This document shows positions 45,271-55,688 of a DNA stretch of 64,000 nucleotides, piece after piece. This DNA comes from Sutcliffiella horikoshii. Lineage in GTDB: Bacteria; Bacillota; Bacilli; Bacillales; Bacillaceae_I. The position numbers and the translations under genes were made by a program. The notes under the pieces were generated by a model. It saw only the letters and a list, made by a program, of their open reading frames with translations, had not been told where the DNA came from and did no database searches. How positions within the stretch are numbered: position 1 is the first letter of the stretch; each line of letters begins with the position of its first letter. The DNA lies in the NCBI GenBank assembly GCA_001636495.1, contig KV440964.1:264666-328665 (forward strand). The letters are read 5' to 3'.

Positions 45271-47000
45271 CCTGCGTTCCCTCCTTGCTGGACAGACACC
45301 ATTTCACGATAAGCCGGTACAGTTTCCTCCAGCTCCTCATGTGTTCCTTGAGCAAGTAGCTTGCCTGCTTCTAAGAGGAGGATAGAGTCTGCCTGTTTAA
45401 TTGTGTGTAGCCTGTGGGCAACGGTGATGACCGTCGACGTTTTCGCCAACTCCTTCATCGAAGCCTGCAAAATTCGTTCTGTCTGCAGGTCCAATCCTGT
45501 GGTCGGTTCGTCAAACAGGATAACCGACGGCTTTTTCAAAAAGGCCCGCGCCAATGCTAATCGTTGCTTTTCGCCACCTGAAAGCCCTCTACCAGCTTCT
45601 CCTATTTTCGTTTCGAAACCTTCTGGTAAAGATTCAACTAACGGAAGAATCCCCGCTTTTCCCGCAGCCTCTCTTATTTCCTCTTGGGTTGCTTCTGCCT
45701 TCCCACCAATCGCAATGTTGTCTGCGATGGTTCCGGAAAAAAGATAAGGATTCTGCGAGATATAGCTAACACGGTCAAACCATGCTTTTTCCTCAAATTC
45801 AAATAATGGCTTTCCATCCACCAGCACTTCGCCTTCTGACGGGCGAATCAACCCTGCCATTAGGTTAAGCAATGTTGATTTTCCAGCTCCGCTTCGACCA
45901 ATCAAGGCTACTTGCGTATAGGGCGGAATATTCACTGATATATTATTTATGGCAAAGCCCTGCTCCCCATAACGGAAGCCAAGGTTCTTCAACTGGATGG
46001 AAGGCGGTCCGCTTTCTGTTGGAAGGGATGCGTCTCCCCATTTCAAAGGTGCCTCCTCTTCAGCCAGCTCATCTGTCACTTTTTCCGCTGCCCCCATGCT
46101 TCCGCGTCCGGTATGAAAGGCGCTTCCAAGCTCCTTTAGATACAGGTAGAATTCAGGTGCCAATACCAATACGAAAAAGGCTGTAAAGAACGTGACATTT
46201 TCAAATACAACAAGCTGCAAACCTACTTCAAGAGCGATCAACCCGATGGCAAGCATCGAAATGAATTCAAGCATTAACGAGGATAAAAATGCGATCCTCA
46301 ACACTTCCATCGTCGCATCCCGGAAGCTTAAACTGCTGTTTTCGATTGTTTCCTGCTGTTTGGCCGAACGACCGAATAGCTTTAAAGTCGTGAGCCCCTG
46401 CAATGTATCAAGGAAGGTTCCGGAAAATGCATTCAGCTTATCCATCTGCTCTTCCGATTTCTTCTTTGTTTTCAACCCTACGACAATCATGAAAATAGGA
46501 ATGAACGGTGCTGTGACCAAAATGATTAGCCCTGTGTTCACATGCTGGCTGAATGCCGCAATCAAAATCATGATCGGGATGATGCTCGATTGGATGACCT
46601 GTGGCACATACCTGCTGAAATACGGATCGATTTCATCCACCGCATCCATCATGACGCTCACCTTTTGGCCAGATTGACCTTTTAGGGAAGCTTGAACCGG
46701 ACTGTTGGAATACTTTTGGAGCAAGGCGGTGCGAAAATCTCGTTTAACTTTCGTAGCAAGCTTCACCCCGGTGAGGCCGCTCCAATAGGTCAAGGCGGCC
46801 CTTGCAGCCAATACCGCTAGAAGCCCGCCAAGGAAAGGCAGGATTTCTTGGAAAGTGTGGCCCCTTAGGAACACGCGATCCACGATGGTCACGAAGAAAT
46901 ACGCCTGCCCGATGACCGTCGCCCCTGTCAGGAGGGCGATTAAGATCAGTGTCATTCTTGTGCCTCTATGTGATTTCGCGATCATTTTTAAATCAGTCAT
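45267..47000 (-). CDS. cydD: Thiol reductant ABC exporter subunit CydD
   Basis: 577 residues. Membrane domain with GVKLATKVKRDFRTALLQKY and SVMMDAVDEIDPYFSRYVPQ, typical of CydD; ATPase with IGRSGAGKSTLLNLM, GLSGGEKQRLALARAF and VILFDEPTTGLD. Partner of CydC. The oxidase genes cydAB are not adjacent in this window. A Rex-type operator lies about 55 nt upstream, suggesting induction when NADH/NAD+ is high. Confidence 0.9.
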   Translation of the reverse strand: MTDLKMIAKSHRGTRMTLILIALLTGATVIGQAYFFVTIVDRVFLRGHTFQEILPFLGGLLAVLAARAALTYWSGLTGVKLATKVKRDFRTALLQKYSNSPVQASLKGQSGQKVSVMMDAVDEIDPYFSRYVPQVIQSSIIPIMILIAAFSQHVNTGLIILVTAPFIPIFMIVVGLKTKKKSEEQMDKLNAFSGTFLDTLQGLTTLKLFGRSAKQQETIENSSLSFRDATMEVLRIAFLSSLMLEFISMLAIGLIALEVGLQLVVFENVTFFTAFFVLVLAPEFYLYLKELGSAFHTGRGSMGAAEKVTDELAEEEAPLKWGDASLPTESGPPSIQLKNLGFRYGEQGFAINNISVNIPPYTQVALIGRSGAGKSTLLNLMAGLIRPSEGEVLVDGKPLFEFEEKAWFDRVSYISQNPYLFSGTIADNIAIGGKAEATQEEIREAAGKAGILPLVESLPEGFETKIGEAGRGLSGGEKQRLALARAFLKKPSVILFDEPTTGLDLQTERILQASMKELAKTSTVITVAHRLHTIKQADSILLLEAGKLLAQGTHEELEETVPAYREMVSVQQGGNAG

Positions 47001-47053
47001 TATCGTTAAATCCCTCTTTTCTATTAGTGAAAATTGGATTGTATAGTTTAGTT

Positions 47054-47069
47054 AGTGAAAATATTCACA
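47054..47069 (-). promoter_or_regulatory. Rex-type operator upstream of cydD
   Basis: AGTGAAAATATTCACA matches TGTGAA-N4-TTCACA with a single mismatch. Rex represses cyd genes in Bacillus (family knowledge). A TATAAT lies 20 bp further upstream (47088-47093). Confidence 0.65.
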
Positions 47070-47205
47070 TACTTTATAGTTAACATTATATAACATGCCC
47101 GCTTGGATTTCCTCTTTTGTGATTGACCATTTTATGACATATTTATGGTTTCCCTCTTCCGTTATTAAAGTAACTGATTTGTTAGGAGACGAATCTGCCC
47201 TTTTT

Positions 47206-47370
47206 TCATGTGACGGGATTTTTTTGCGTTATGATGGGATTATTCGGAGATATGAAGGGATTATCTTCTCTTGTGACGGAATTAGATTATTGAAGCTTAT
47301 CCACGACCTCCTATCTAATAGGAATGTTACTCTTTGTGAAGGGATTGAACGAAGTAGTGAAGGGATTAGA
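47206..47370. repeat. Degenerate ~21-bp tandem repeat (GAAGGGATTA-type)
   Basis: The motif GA(A/C/T)GGGATTA occurs at 47212, 47233, 47253, 47274 (GACGGAATTA), 47338 and 47359; the intervals are 21, 20, 21, 64 (three periods) and 21 nt. The rest of the unit is poorly kept. A frame through it reads CDGI, YDGI, YEGI, CEGI and SEGI by the periodicity. No other signal was seen in 47100-47495. Confidence 0.75.
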
Positions 47371-47499
47371 AATAAAATCCACTATACAAAGCAAGTTTTC
47401 ATTAAAAAGCGAAACAATTTAGTAAGTACAAAAATTCCAACCCGACTACTTCTACCCCACCCCTTCACCGCATAAAATTAAATCATTCAGAAAAAAACA

Positions 47500-47528
47500 T
47501 TGCATTTCACACTCACCTGTTGTAAATT
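47500..47528 (+). promoter_or_regulatory. Promoter of the S-box methionine operon
   Basis: TTGCAT (47500-47505), 17 nt, TAAATT (47523-47528). It starts transcription about 30 nt before the riboswitch. Confidence 0.55.
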
Positions 47529-47569
47529 AGTAAAATAATTAAATTGTTCAGATAATTAAATAGTGAACT

Positions 47570-47744
47570 TTCTTATCCAGAGAGGTTGAGGGAATGGCCC
47601 GAAGACACCTCAGCAACCAGCAGCGCCCGGCAGAACGGACGTTGAAAAGGTGCTAATTCCAGTGAGCGGTGATGCTTGCAGAGATGAGAAGAATGAACTT
47701 TCAATGGAAAAGTCTTCTTCTTATAGAAGGCTTTTTCTTTTTAT
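47570..47744 (+). ncRNA. SAM-I (S-box) riboswitch with terminator
   Basis: Aptamer 47570-47692: P1 TTCTTATC / GATGAGAA, then CCAGAGAGGTTGAGGGA, CTGGCCC-like ATGGCCCGA, ACCTCAGCAACC, and AGGTGCTAATTCC. All these are S-box signatures. The expression platform is a terminator GTCTTCT / AGAAGGC followed by TTTTTCTTTTT (47711-47744). Binding of SAM favours termination, so the downstream metI-metC-yitJ-metH genes are expressed when SAM is low. Confidence 0.96.
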
Positions 47745-47774
47745 TTTCGGCCTTTTGGTATCTCTGAAACTCCC

Positions 47775-47905
47775 CTGTTGCTTTACGTTCCAGGTGTTCG
47801 CTTTCCACGGGGCGACCTTGAGCCTCCTCGGGCTATGCCCTGCGGGGTCTCAAGATTGTCGCTTCTCCCCCGTAGGAGTCTCACACCTTGCACTTCAAGC
47901 AACAG
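47775..47905 (-). repeat. Dispersed ~130-bp element, copy F (between S-box and metI)
   Basis: Perfect 11-bp terminal complement: CCCTGTTGCTT at the left, AAGCAACAGGG at the right. The core contains CAGGTGTTCGCTTTCC, GAGCCTCCTC, GGGC-TAT-GCCC and GGGGTCTCAAG, in reverse orientation. The arms differ from copy E yet remain complementary. Confidence 0.92.
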
Positions 47906-47971
47906 GGAGAGACTGAATCCCCCATCCCTTTGGAAGAAACAATCGTCACTTACCATATAGGAGGCCTATTC

Positions 47972-49090
47972 ATGTATAAAACGGAAACGAAGCTTGCACA
48001 AATTGGAAACAGATCAGAGACTGCCACTGGAACCGTGAATCCACCTGTTTATTTTTCCACTGCCTATCGCCATGAGGGCATCGGACAATCGACAGGATAT
48101 GACTATACTAGAACCGGAAATCCAACGCGCCATGTGTTAGAAAAAGCGATTGCAGACCTGGAAAGCGGCGACCAGGGGTTTGCCTGTAGCTCCGGCATGG
48201 CGGCAATTCTGACAATCCTTTCCCTGTTCAAGTCCGGTGACCACCTCATCGTTTGCAAGGATTTGTACGGTGGCACGTACCGCCTCTTTGAAGAAGGCTA
48301 TAAAAAATGGGGACTGTGTTGTAGTTATGTGGATACGACCGACCTTTCACAAATCGAAGACGCTATTACTCCACAGACGAAGGCCATTTTTGTGGAGACC
48401 CCAACCAATCCCCTGATGGTAGAAACAGATCTTGAAGCCGTATCCGAGCTCGCGAAAGCGCACGGAATCCTTTTGATCTGTGACAATACGTTCTTTACTC
48501 CTGTTCTATTAAACCCCATAACATTAGGCGCGGACATTGTCATTCACAGTGCCACCAAATACCTTGGCGGGCATAATGATGTGCTAGCAGGACTCATTGT
48601 CGCAAAAGGCGCGGAGCTTTGCGAATCACTCTCCCTCCACCATAACGCAGCCGGCGCGGTTCTGAGTCCGTTCGACTCGTGGCTTTTGATTCGTGGCATG
48701 AAAACTCTCTCCCTTCGCATGGAACGGCATGAAAAGAATGCGAAGCGAATTGCGGAATACTTAAGTCAGCATGATGTCATCACAGATGTACTTTATCCGG
48801 GAAGAGGCGGCATGCTCTCCTTCCGAATCCAAGAAGAGGCATGGGTGAACCCGTTGCTTCAGAACTTAAACCTCATTACTTTTGCCGAAAGCCTTGGCGG
48901 TGTGGAAAGCTTCATCACTTATCCAGCCACCCAGACACATGCGGACATTCCGGAAAAGATCCGCATCGAGACCGGCGTATGCAACAGGCTGTTGCGCTTT
49001 TCGGTCGGCATTGAAGACGCAGAAGACTTGATCCAAGATTTAGAGGCGGCGCTCAAGGCCGCTTCCATCCAAAAGGAGGTCCTATCATGA
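47972..49090 (+). CDS. metI: Cystathionine gamma-synthase / O-acetylhomoserine thiolyase
   Basis: 372 residues from ATG 47972 (ATAGGAGG upstream). The frame to 47888 belongs to the repeat. Fold-I PLP enzyme: FACSSGMAAI, ETPTNPLM, and the PLP-lysine HSATKYLGGHND. First gene after the S-box leader; overlaps metC by 4 nt (ATGA). B. subtilis MetI is 373 residues. It makes cystathionine (or homocysteine) from an acylated homoserine. Confidence 0.94.
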   Translation: MYKTETKLAQIGNRSETATGTVNPPVYFSTAYRHEGIGQSTGYDYTRTGNPTRHVLEKAIADLESGDQGFACSSGMAAILTILSLFKSGDHLIVCKDLYGGTYRLFEEGYKKWGLCCSYVDTTDLSQIEDAITPQTKAIFVETPTNPLMVETDLEAVSELAKAHGILLICDNTFFTPVLLNPITLGADIVIHSATKYLGGHNDVLAGLIVAKGAELCESLSLHHNAAGAVLSPFDSWLLIRGMKTLSLRMERHEKNAKRIAEYLSQHDVITDVLYPGRGGMLSFRIQEEAWVNPLLQNLNLITFAESLGGVESFITYPATQTHADIPEKIRIETGVCNRLLRFSVGIEDAEDLIQDLEAALKAASIQKEVLS

Positions 49091-50289
49091 GCCATTCTTT
49101 TCAAACGAAGCTGTTGCACAATCGCCATAAGTTTGACAAGAGCAATGGAGCGGTCAGTGTGCCAATCCAGCATGCTTCCACCTTCCATCAATCTGATATC
49201 GATTCCTTTGGCAAATATGATTATGGCCGCTCTGCGAATCCTACCCGGGAGGCACTCGAAGAAACGATCACCAACCTGGAGGAAGGAACGAGAGGCTTTG
49301 CCTTTTCATCTGGAATGGCGGCAATCTCGACTGCTTTCCTCCTTCTCTCACAAGGAGATCACGTATTAATCTCAGAAGACGTCTATGGCGGGACCTACCG
49401 GATGGTTTCAGAGGTTCTCATCCGTTACGGCGTGGAGCATACCTTTGTGGATATGACGGATTTAGATAAAGTGAAAGCAGCCATACAACCCAACACCAAG
49501 CTGTTTTATGTGGAGACGCCATCGAATCCTCTGTTGAAGGTAACGGACATCTCGGCCATTTCTACACTCGCTAAATCAATTAAAGCCTGGACATTTGTCG
49601 ATAACACCTTCCTGACACCCGCCTTGCAAAAGCCGCTGGAGCTTGGCGCGGATCTTGTCCTTCACAGCGCAACCAAGTTTCTTTCTGGCCACAGCGATGT
49701 GGTAGCAGGTCTTGCGGTAGCGAAGGATCCCGTGCTTGCCGATCGTTTAGCCTTTTTACAAAATTCCTTTGGGGCCGTACTTGGTGTTCAAGATGCATGG
49801 CTTGTCTTAAGAGGACTCAAAACGTTGCACGTAAGGCTGGAGCAATCCCAAAAATCAGCCTATAAAATTGCCGGTTATCTAGAAAAGCACCCTGCCGTGA
49901 AGAACGTGTATTTTCCAGGCCTGACGACACATCCAGGTTTCACGCTTCAACACAGACAGGCGCAAGGACCTGGGGCTGTACTTTCTTTTGAACTGCACAG
50001 CGAGGAAGATCTCAGGAATTTTGTCGGCCAGGTGGAGATTCCGGTGTTTGCTGTTAGTTTAGGGGCAGTGGAATCGATTCTCTCCTTCCCGGCGAAAATG
50101 TCCCATGCGGCGATGCCGGAAGCGGAACGGCTGAAACGCGGCATCTCGAACTCTTTGCTCCGCCTGTCGGTTGGCCTTGAGAGTGCGGATGACCTAATAG
50201 AAGACTTTGAACAGGCATTACAACTTCTAGCTACAAAAAGAAGCGCAAACCAAGAACAACGGAGGGTGTATCATGGGAATCTTAGATAG
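49087..50289 (+). CDS. metC: Cystathionine beta-lyase
   Basis: 400 residues. Same PLP family as Met[26 protein letters not shown]-lysine in [16 protein letters not shown]. It releases homocysteine from cystathionine. A polar tail of about 15 residues (after QALQLLATK) overlaps the yitJ start by 17 nt. Position second in the S-box operon supports MetC rather than MetI. Confidence 0.92.
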   Translation: MSHSFQTKLLHNRHKFDKSNGAVSVPIQHASTFHQSDIDSFGKYDYGRSANPTREALEETITNLEEGTRGFAFSSGMAAISTAFLLLSQGDHVLISEDVYGGTYRMVSEVLIRYGVEHTFVDMTDLDKVKAAIQPNTKLFYVETPSNPLLKVTDISAISTLAKSIKAWTFVDNTFLTPALQKPLELGADLVLHSATKFLSGHSDVVAGLAVAKDPVLADRLAFLQNSFGAVLGVQDAWLVLRGLKTLHVRLEQSQKSAYKIAGYLEKHPAVKNVYFPGLTTHPGFTLQHRQAQGPGAVLSFELHSEEDLRNFVGQVEIPVFAVSLGAVESILSFPAKMSHAAMPEAERLKRGISNSLLRLSVGLESADDLIEDFEQALQLLATKRSANQEQRRVYHGNLR

Positions 50290-52132
50290 TTTACAGCAGG
50301 ACAAAATACTGATTGCAGACGGGGCGATGGGGACCCTCCTCTATTCCTTCGGCTCGGACTGTTGCTTTGAAGAGTTAAACCTGTCGCACCCAAGCCAGAT
50401 TTACAACATCCACAAGGCTTATCTAAATGCGGGTGCCAACCTCATCCAGACGAACACGTATGCGGCGAACTACCATAAGCTTGAACGCTACGGTCTGCAG
50501 GATCAGGTGAAAGAGATAAACAGCGCAGCGGTGAGGCTAGCCAAAAAAGCGGTGGCAGATCACCCTGATGCCCATGTGGTCGGTACGATTGGCGGCATCC
50601 GTGCCATCAAGCCGGAAGCCATTCCACTCGAGGAGATCAAACGTACCTTCCGCGAGCAGCTCTACTGTCTGCTGCTTGAAGGGGTGGACGGCATCCTACT
50701 AGAAACCTTCTATGACCTTGAGGAACTGGAAACAGTTTTGCAGATTGCTAGAAAAGAAACGAACCTGCCTATCATTGCTCAAGTGTCCCTGCAGGAGGTC
50801 GGCTATTTGCAGAACCGGGTGCCTATCACAGATGCCTTGAACTGCTTGGAATCACTTGGTGCAGATATCGTTGGCCTCAATTGCCGGTTGGGACCATTTC
50901 ATATGATTTCGACGCTCGAGGAGGTATCGATTCCAAAGCATGCCTACCTTTCCGCCTACCCTAATTCGAGCCTTCCCTCCTATGTCGACGGGAAGCTCGA
51001 GTATGAGAGTGACGCGGAGTATTTTAAGGAAACGGCATTGGCTTTTCGGGATCAGGGCGTGAGATTGCTTGGGGGCTGCTGCGGTACCACGCCTGCTCAT
51101 ATCCAGGCATTTTCCGAGGCGCTTCAAGGGGTGGCTCCTCTAAAAGAAAAGCAGGTAAAACGAAAAGAAAGAAAGATTATCATCCCTTCACAAAAGAAAG
51201 ATGTGCCGACACCTATTTTTGAGAAGGCAAAAAAGGAGCAATCCATCATCGTGGAGCTTGATCCCCCACGCAAATTGAACACAGAGAAGTTCATGAATGG
51301 CGCACAGGCGTTGAAGGATGCGGGCATCGATGCGCTCACATTAGCGGACAATTCCCTTGCCTCACCAAGGGTCTGCAACACGGCACTCGGCTCCATCGTG
51401 AAATCGGATATCGGCTTGCGTCCGCTCATCCATATCACCTGCCGAGACCGCAATCTGATCGGCCTGCAATCTCATTTGATGGGACTGCACCAGCTTGGCA
51501 TTCATGATGTGCTTGCGGTGACTGGCGATCCGACGAAGGTCGGCGATTTTCCCGGCGCCTCCTCCGTCTATGATGTGACATCTTTCGGCCTGATCAATAT
51601 GATCAAGCAGTTCAACCAGGGCGTCTCCCTTTCTGGAAAAGAACTTGGGGAGCGCACCAACTTTTCTGTCGGGGCAGCGTTCAACCCGAACGTCCGCGTC
51701 ATCGATAAGGCGGTCGAACGTCTGGAGAAAAAAATAGATGCAGGCGCAGACTACTTTATTAGTCAGCCCGTCTTTTCAGAAGAAAAATTACTGGAAGTCT
51801 ATCATGCAACCAAGCATATCGATGCACCCATCTATATTGGCATCATGCCATTGATCAGCAGTAGGAACGCGAATTTTCTTCACCATGAGGTGCCGGGAAT
51901 CAAGCTGACTCCACAGGTACTTGAGGCGATGAATCGTCATCAAAATGACCCGCAGCAGGCAACTCTAGAGGGGCTGAACATTGCCAAGGGTCTGCTAGAT
52001 GCCGCACTTGAACTATTCAATGGCATCTATCTGATCACACCATTCATGCGCTATGAACTGACAGTCGAGCTTGCCACCTATGCAAAAAAATACGGTCCGT
52101 TTCATTCATCCAGGAGGGTTCAAAATGTCTAA
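50273..52132 (+). CDS. yitJ: Bifunctional homocysteine S-methyltransferase / methylenetetrahydrofolate reductase
   Basis: 619 residues. The N-terminal homocysteine methyltransferase domain (1-285) has [10 protein letters not shown] and the Zn ligands in GLNCRLG and GGCCGTTP. The C-terminal MetF domain (about 315-610) has FIVELDPP-like [26 protein letters not shown], and [12 protein letters not shown]. Same architecture as B. subtilis YitJ. ATG follows GGAGGGTG. It supplies 5-methyl-THF for MetH and may itself methylate homocysteine. Confidence 0.93.
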   Translation: MGILDSLQQDKILIADGAMGTLLYSFGSDCCFEELNLSHPSQIYNIHKAYLNAGANLIQTNTYAANYHKLERYGLQDQVKEINSAAVRLAKKAVADHPDAHVVGTIGGIRAIKPEAIPLEEIKRTFREQLYCLLLEGVDGILLETFYDLEELETVLQIARKETNLPIIAQVSLQEVGYLQNRVPITDALNCLESLGADIVGLNCRLGPFHMISTLEEVSIPKHAYLSAYPNSSLPSYVDGKLEYESDAEYFKETALAFRDQGVRLLGGCCGTTPAHIQAFSEALQGVAPLKEKQVKRKERKIIIPSQKKDVPTPIFEKAKKEQSIIVELDPPRKLNTEKFMNGAQALKDAGIDALTLADNSLASPRVCNTALGSIVKSDIGLRPLIHITCRDRNLIGLQSHLMGLHQLGIHDVLAVTGDPTKVGDFPGASSVYDVTSFGLINMIKQFNQGVSLSGKELGERTNFSVGAAFNPNVRVIDKAVERLEKKIDAGADYFISQPVFSEEKLLEVYHATKHIDAPIYIGIMPLISSRNANFLHHEVPGIKLTPQVLEAMNRHQNDPQQATLEGLNIAKGLLDAALELFNGIYLITPFMRYELTVELATYAKKYGPFHSSRRVQNV

Positions 52133-55100
52133 ACCTATCACACTACTAGAACAACAGTTGCAAAAGAAGATACTGATTATGGACGGCGCGATGGGAACGA
52201 TGTTGCAACAGGCAAATCTCACTCCCGATGACTTTGGCGGAGAAGAATACGACGGCTGTAATGAAAACCTGAATATCACCGCCCCTGATGTCATCGAGCG
52301 CATCCATGTAGAGTACCTGAATGCCGGCGCCGATATCGTGGAGACCAATACATTCGGCGGGACAGACCTTGTCCTTGATGAGTATGACATTGGATACAAA
52401 GCGTATGAGATCAATAGATTGGGAGCGGAGATCGCCAAGCGGGCAACCTCCCAAGTTTCCACCCCGGAGTGGCCCCGCTTTGTTGCGGGTTCTATCGGTC
52501 CGACCACGAAAACACTGAGTGTTACTGGCGGAACGACGTTTGATGAGTTGACACATTCCTATGAAGAGCAGGCCCGCGGATTGTTAGACGGCGGTTCTGA
52601 TTGTCTTTTAGTAGAAACAAGCCAGGACTTATTGAACGTGAAATGTGCGTTTCTTGGGATTCAGCGTGCTTTTGAAAACACAGGAATCACTGTCCCTATC
52701 ATTATCTCCGGCACCATCGAACCGATGGGAACAACCCTTGCAGGACAGGCAATCGATGCATTTTACGTATCTGTGGAGCACATGAAGCCTCTAGCGGTCG
52801 GACTGAACTGTGCGACCGGCCCTGAGTTCATGCAAGACCATATCAGAACATTGTCCAATCTTTCGAAAAGCGCGGTCAGCTGCTATCCGAACGCAGGCCT
52901 TCCCGATGAGGAAGGTCATTACCATGAAACACCTCAGTCCCTTGCAACCAAGCTTGGCGGATTTGCCGAACAGGGCTGGCTGAACATTGTCGGTGGCTGC
53001 TGCGGGACGACGCCAGACCATATCCGCTCGATTTCTGATGTGATGAAGAATTACAAGCCGCGAGCTACGAAAGTTTCCGACCACCATAGCGTTTCCGGGA
53101 TTGAATCGTTCATCTATGACGACCCTTCCCTACGCCCGATCATGGTCGGGGAGCGTACCAATGTCATCGGCTCCCGCAAATTCAAGCGATTGATAGCCGA
53201 GAAAAAGTTTGAAGAAGCAGCAGAAGTGGCTCGTGCACAGGTCAAAGGCGGCGCCCACGTCATCGATATCTGCCTTGCCGACCCTGACCGCGATGAACTC
53301 GAGGATATGGAAGCTTTTGTACAAGAAGTTGTAAAAAAAGTAAAGGCACCGCTTGTCATCGACTCTACCGATGAAGAGGTCATTGAGGCTGCGTTGAAGT
53401 ACTCGCAAGGTAAAGCGATCATCAACTCTATCAACCTGGAGGACGGCGAGGAGCGCTTCGAAGCAATCATTCCGTTGGTCCATAAATACGGGGCGGCTCT
53501 TGTCGTCGGGACGATTGACGAGATAGGAATGGGTGTTTCCGCCGAAAGAAAGCTTGAGATTGCCAAGCGTTCGTATGATTTGCTCGTCAACAAGTACAAC
53601 GTCTCACCTACCGATATCATTTTCGATCCACTGGTCTTCCCTGTCGGTACCGGTGATGAGCAGTATATTGGTTCGGCGAATGCGACGGTAGAAGGAATAC
53701 GACTGATAAAAGAAAACTTCCCTGCCTGTCTGACGATCCTTGGTGTCAGTAATGTCTCTTTCGGTCTCCCACCGGTCGGGCGTGAAGTGCTAAATGCCGT
53801 TTACCTCTATCATTGCACACAGGCCGGCCTTGATTATGCGATTGTGAACACGGAAAAGCTGGAGCGTTTCGCCTCCATCCCAGCGGAAGAGATCGAGATG
53901 GCGGAGAAATTGTTGTTTGAAACCACTGATGAATCCCTGGCATTATTCACTGATTTTTATCGCGGTAAAAAGAAAGAGGTGAAATCCAATATTCCGGATA
54001 TGCCACTTGAAGAACGACTAGCCTACTATGTGGTGGAAGGGACAAAAGAGGGGCTTCTTCCAGACCTGGAGCTTGCTTTGGCCGCCTACCCCACTCCGCT
54101 AGAAATCATTAACGGTCCTTTAATGAACGGGATGAAGGAAGTCGGCCGGTTGTTCAACGACAACCAATTGATCGTTGCGGAAGTGTTGCAAAGCGCCGAG
54201 GTCATGAAAGCGTCCGTTGCTTTCCTTGAGCCGCACATGGAAGCAAGCGATACCTCCTCCTCAAAGGGCAAGGTGCTGCTTGCGACCGTTAAAGGCGATG
54301 TGCATGACATTGGGAAAAACCTGGTCGACATCATTTTGAGCAATAACGGCTTTGATGTGGTGGACTTGGGGATAAAAGTCACTTCCACCGACCTGATTCA
54401 GGCAATCAAAAAGGAAAAACCAGATATCGTCGGACTATCCGGACTGCTCGTGAAATCCGCCCAGCAAATGGTGTTAACGGCGCAGGATATGAAGCAGTCG
54501 GATATCTCGGTTCCTATTTTAGTTGGAGGGGCTGCATTGTCACGTAAGTTTACGGACAACAAGATCTCGAAGGAATATGAAGGACTTGTGTTGTATGCTA
54601 AGGATGCGATGAACGGTTTGTCATTGGCCAACCAGCTTCGGTCACCAGAAGAGTTGGAAGCGTTGGTTACTGAACAGGCAGAGAAGCGAAAGAAGCGGAG
54701 GGAGGCGGAGGCGTTAAAGCCTGTCGGAGAAGTTGCAGACAGCAGTGCCGTGGCGACTGCAGTTAAGATCCGCTCCAATGTATCCCGTGATGTTCGTGTA
54801 TTTACACCGAGTGATACGAAGCGCCATCTGCTGCGAAACATTTCCGTCTCCCATGTGGAGCCGTACATCAATATGCAAATGCTGATTGGCCACCATCTTG
54901 GGGTGAAGGGGAAAATAGAAAATCTTCTTGCCGAAAAGGATGAACGCACTTTGCAGGTGAAAGAGGTCGTGGATCATCTGTTAACAGAAGCGAAGCTGAA
55001 AAAGCTGATCACTCCTGCTGCAGTGTACCAATACTTCCCGGCCCAATCGGAAGGGAATACCTTATTCATCTATGACCCGGACGACACGTCCAAGGTGATC

Positions 55101-55595
55101 GAGCAGTTTGATTTTCCAAGGCAGGCAAAAGAGCCTCACCTATGTCTATCAGATTATGTGAAGTCCCGTGAAAGTGGTGTCATGGATTATGTCGGACTGT
55201 TTGCGGTAACTGCGGGTAGAGGAATTCGTGAATTGGGTGCCGCCTATAAAAAGGAAGGCCGCTTTTTGGAAAGCCATGCTCTACAGGCATTGGCACTTGA
55301 GACCGCTGAAGGCCTCGCCGAACTCGTCCACCAGCAAATGCGTGACCGCTGGGGCTTTCCGGATCCGGTGAGCTTTACGATGAAGGAGCGCTTCTCTGCC
55401 AAGTACCAAGGCCAACGTTTCTCGTTCGGATACCCAGCGTGTCCAAACCTCGATGATCAGCAAAAGTTGTTCAAACTGATTCAACCTGAGGATATCGGGG
55501 TGGAGTTGACGGATGGCTGTATGATGGAGCCGGAAGCATCGGTATCGGCAATTGTGTTTGCCCATCCGGAGGCTAGGTATTTTAATGTGTTGTAA
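52125..55595 (+). CDS. metH: Cobalamin-dependent methionine synthase
   Basis: 1156 residues from ATG 52125 (AGGAGG at 7 nt), overlapping yitJ by 8 nt. Four modules in order: homocysteine domain ([23 protein letters not shown]), pterin domain ([22 protein letters not shown]), B12 domain (DVHDIGKN with the axial His near residue 745, [10 protein letters not shown]), and the AdoMet activation domain ([18 protein letters not shown] to the C-terminus). It transfers the methyl group from 5-methyl-THF to homocysteine. Requires vitamin B12; no metE is in the window. Confidence 0.96.
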   Translation: MSKPITLLEQQLQKKILIMDGAMGTMLQQANLTPDDFGGEEYDGCNENLNITAPDVIERIHVEYLNAGADIVETNTFGGTDLVLDEYDIGYKAYEINRLGAEIAKRATSQVSTPEWPRFVAGSIGPTTKTLSVTGGTTFDELTHSYEEQARGLLDGGSDCLLVETSQDLLNVKCAFLGIQRAFENTGITVPIIISGTIEPMGTTLAGQAIDAFYVSVEHMKPLAVGLNCATGPEFMQDHIRTLSNLSKSAVSCYPNAGLPDEEGHYHETPQSLATKLGGFAEQGWLNIVGGCCGTTPDHIRSISDVMKNYKPRATKVSDHHSVSGIESFIYDDPSLRPIMVGERTNVIGSRKFKRLIAEKKFEEAAEVARAQVKGGAHVIDICLADPDRDELEDMEAFVQEVVKKVKAPLVIDSTDEEVIEAALKYSQGKAIINSINLEDGEERFEAIIPLVHKYGAALVVGTIDEIGMGVSAERKLEIAKRSYDLLVNKYNVSPTDIIFDPLVFPVGTGDEQYIGSANATVEGIRLIKENFPACLTILGVSNVSFGLPPVGREVLNAVYLYHCTQAGLDYAIVNTEKLERFASIPAEEIEMAEKLLFETTDESLALFTDFYRGKKKEVKSNIPDMPLEERLAYYVVEGTKEGLLPDLELALAAYPTPLEIINGPLMNGMKEVGRLFNDNQLIVAEVLQSAEVMKASVAFLEPHMEASDTSSSKGKVLLATVKGDVHDIGKNLVDIILSNNGFDVVDLGIKVTSTDLIQAIKKEKPDIVGLSGLLVKSAQQMVLTAQDMKQSDISVPILVGGAALSRKFTDNKISKEYEGLVLYAKDAMNGLSLANQLRSPEELEALVTEQAEKRKKRREAEALKPVGEVADSSAVATAVKIRSNVSRDVRVFTPSDTKRHLLRNISVSHVEPYINMQMLIGHHLGVKGKIENLLAEKDERTLQVKEVVDHLLTEAKLKKLITPAAVYQYFPAQSEGNTLFIYDPDDTSKVIEQFDFPRQAKEPHLCLSDYVKSRESGVMDYVGLFAVTAGRGIRELGAAYKKEGRFLESHALQALALETAEGLAELVHQQMRDRWGFPDPVSFTMKERFSAKYQGQRFSFGYPACPNLDDQQKLFKLIQPEDIGVELTDGCMMEPEASVSAIVFAHPEARYFNVL

Positions 55596-55600
55596 ATGAG

Positions 55601-55646
55601 AAACCCCGCGTGGTCAGTGATGAGCTGACTATGCGGGGTATTTTAA
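55601..55646 (+). terminator. Terminator of the methionine operon
   Basis: ACCCCGC / GCGGGGT with an inner TCAG/CTGA pair, followed by ATTTTAAAA. Confidence 0.8.
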
Positions 55647-55678
55647 AAGAAGGGACCACTCCAAGTAAAGTGATCCCC
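55644..55678 (-). terminator. Terminator after the LysM gene
   Basis: Minus strand GGGATCACT / AGTGGTCCC stem, then TTCTTTT. Confidence 0.75.
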
Positions 55679-55688
55679 CGCCTCATTA

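Noticed and set aside
47095-47475. 126-codon frame with recurring EGI/DGI
   Set aside because: Explained by the 21-bp tandem repeat; no ribosome site or family match. Kept as a repeat finding.
47650-47916. Frames across the S-box and repeat copy F
   Set aside because: Non-coding riboswitch and repeat sequence; metI starts at 47972.
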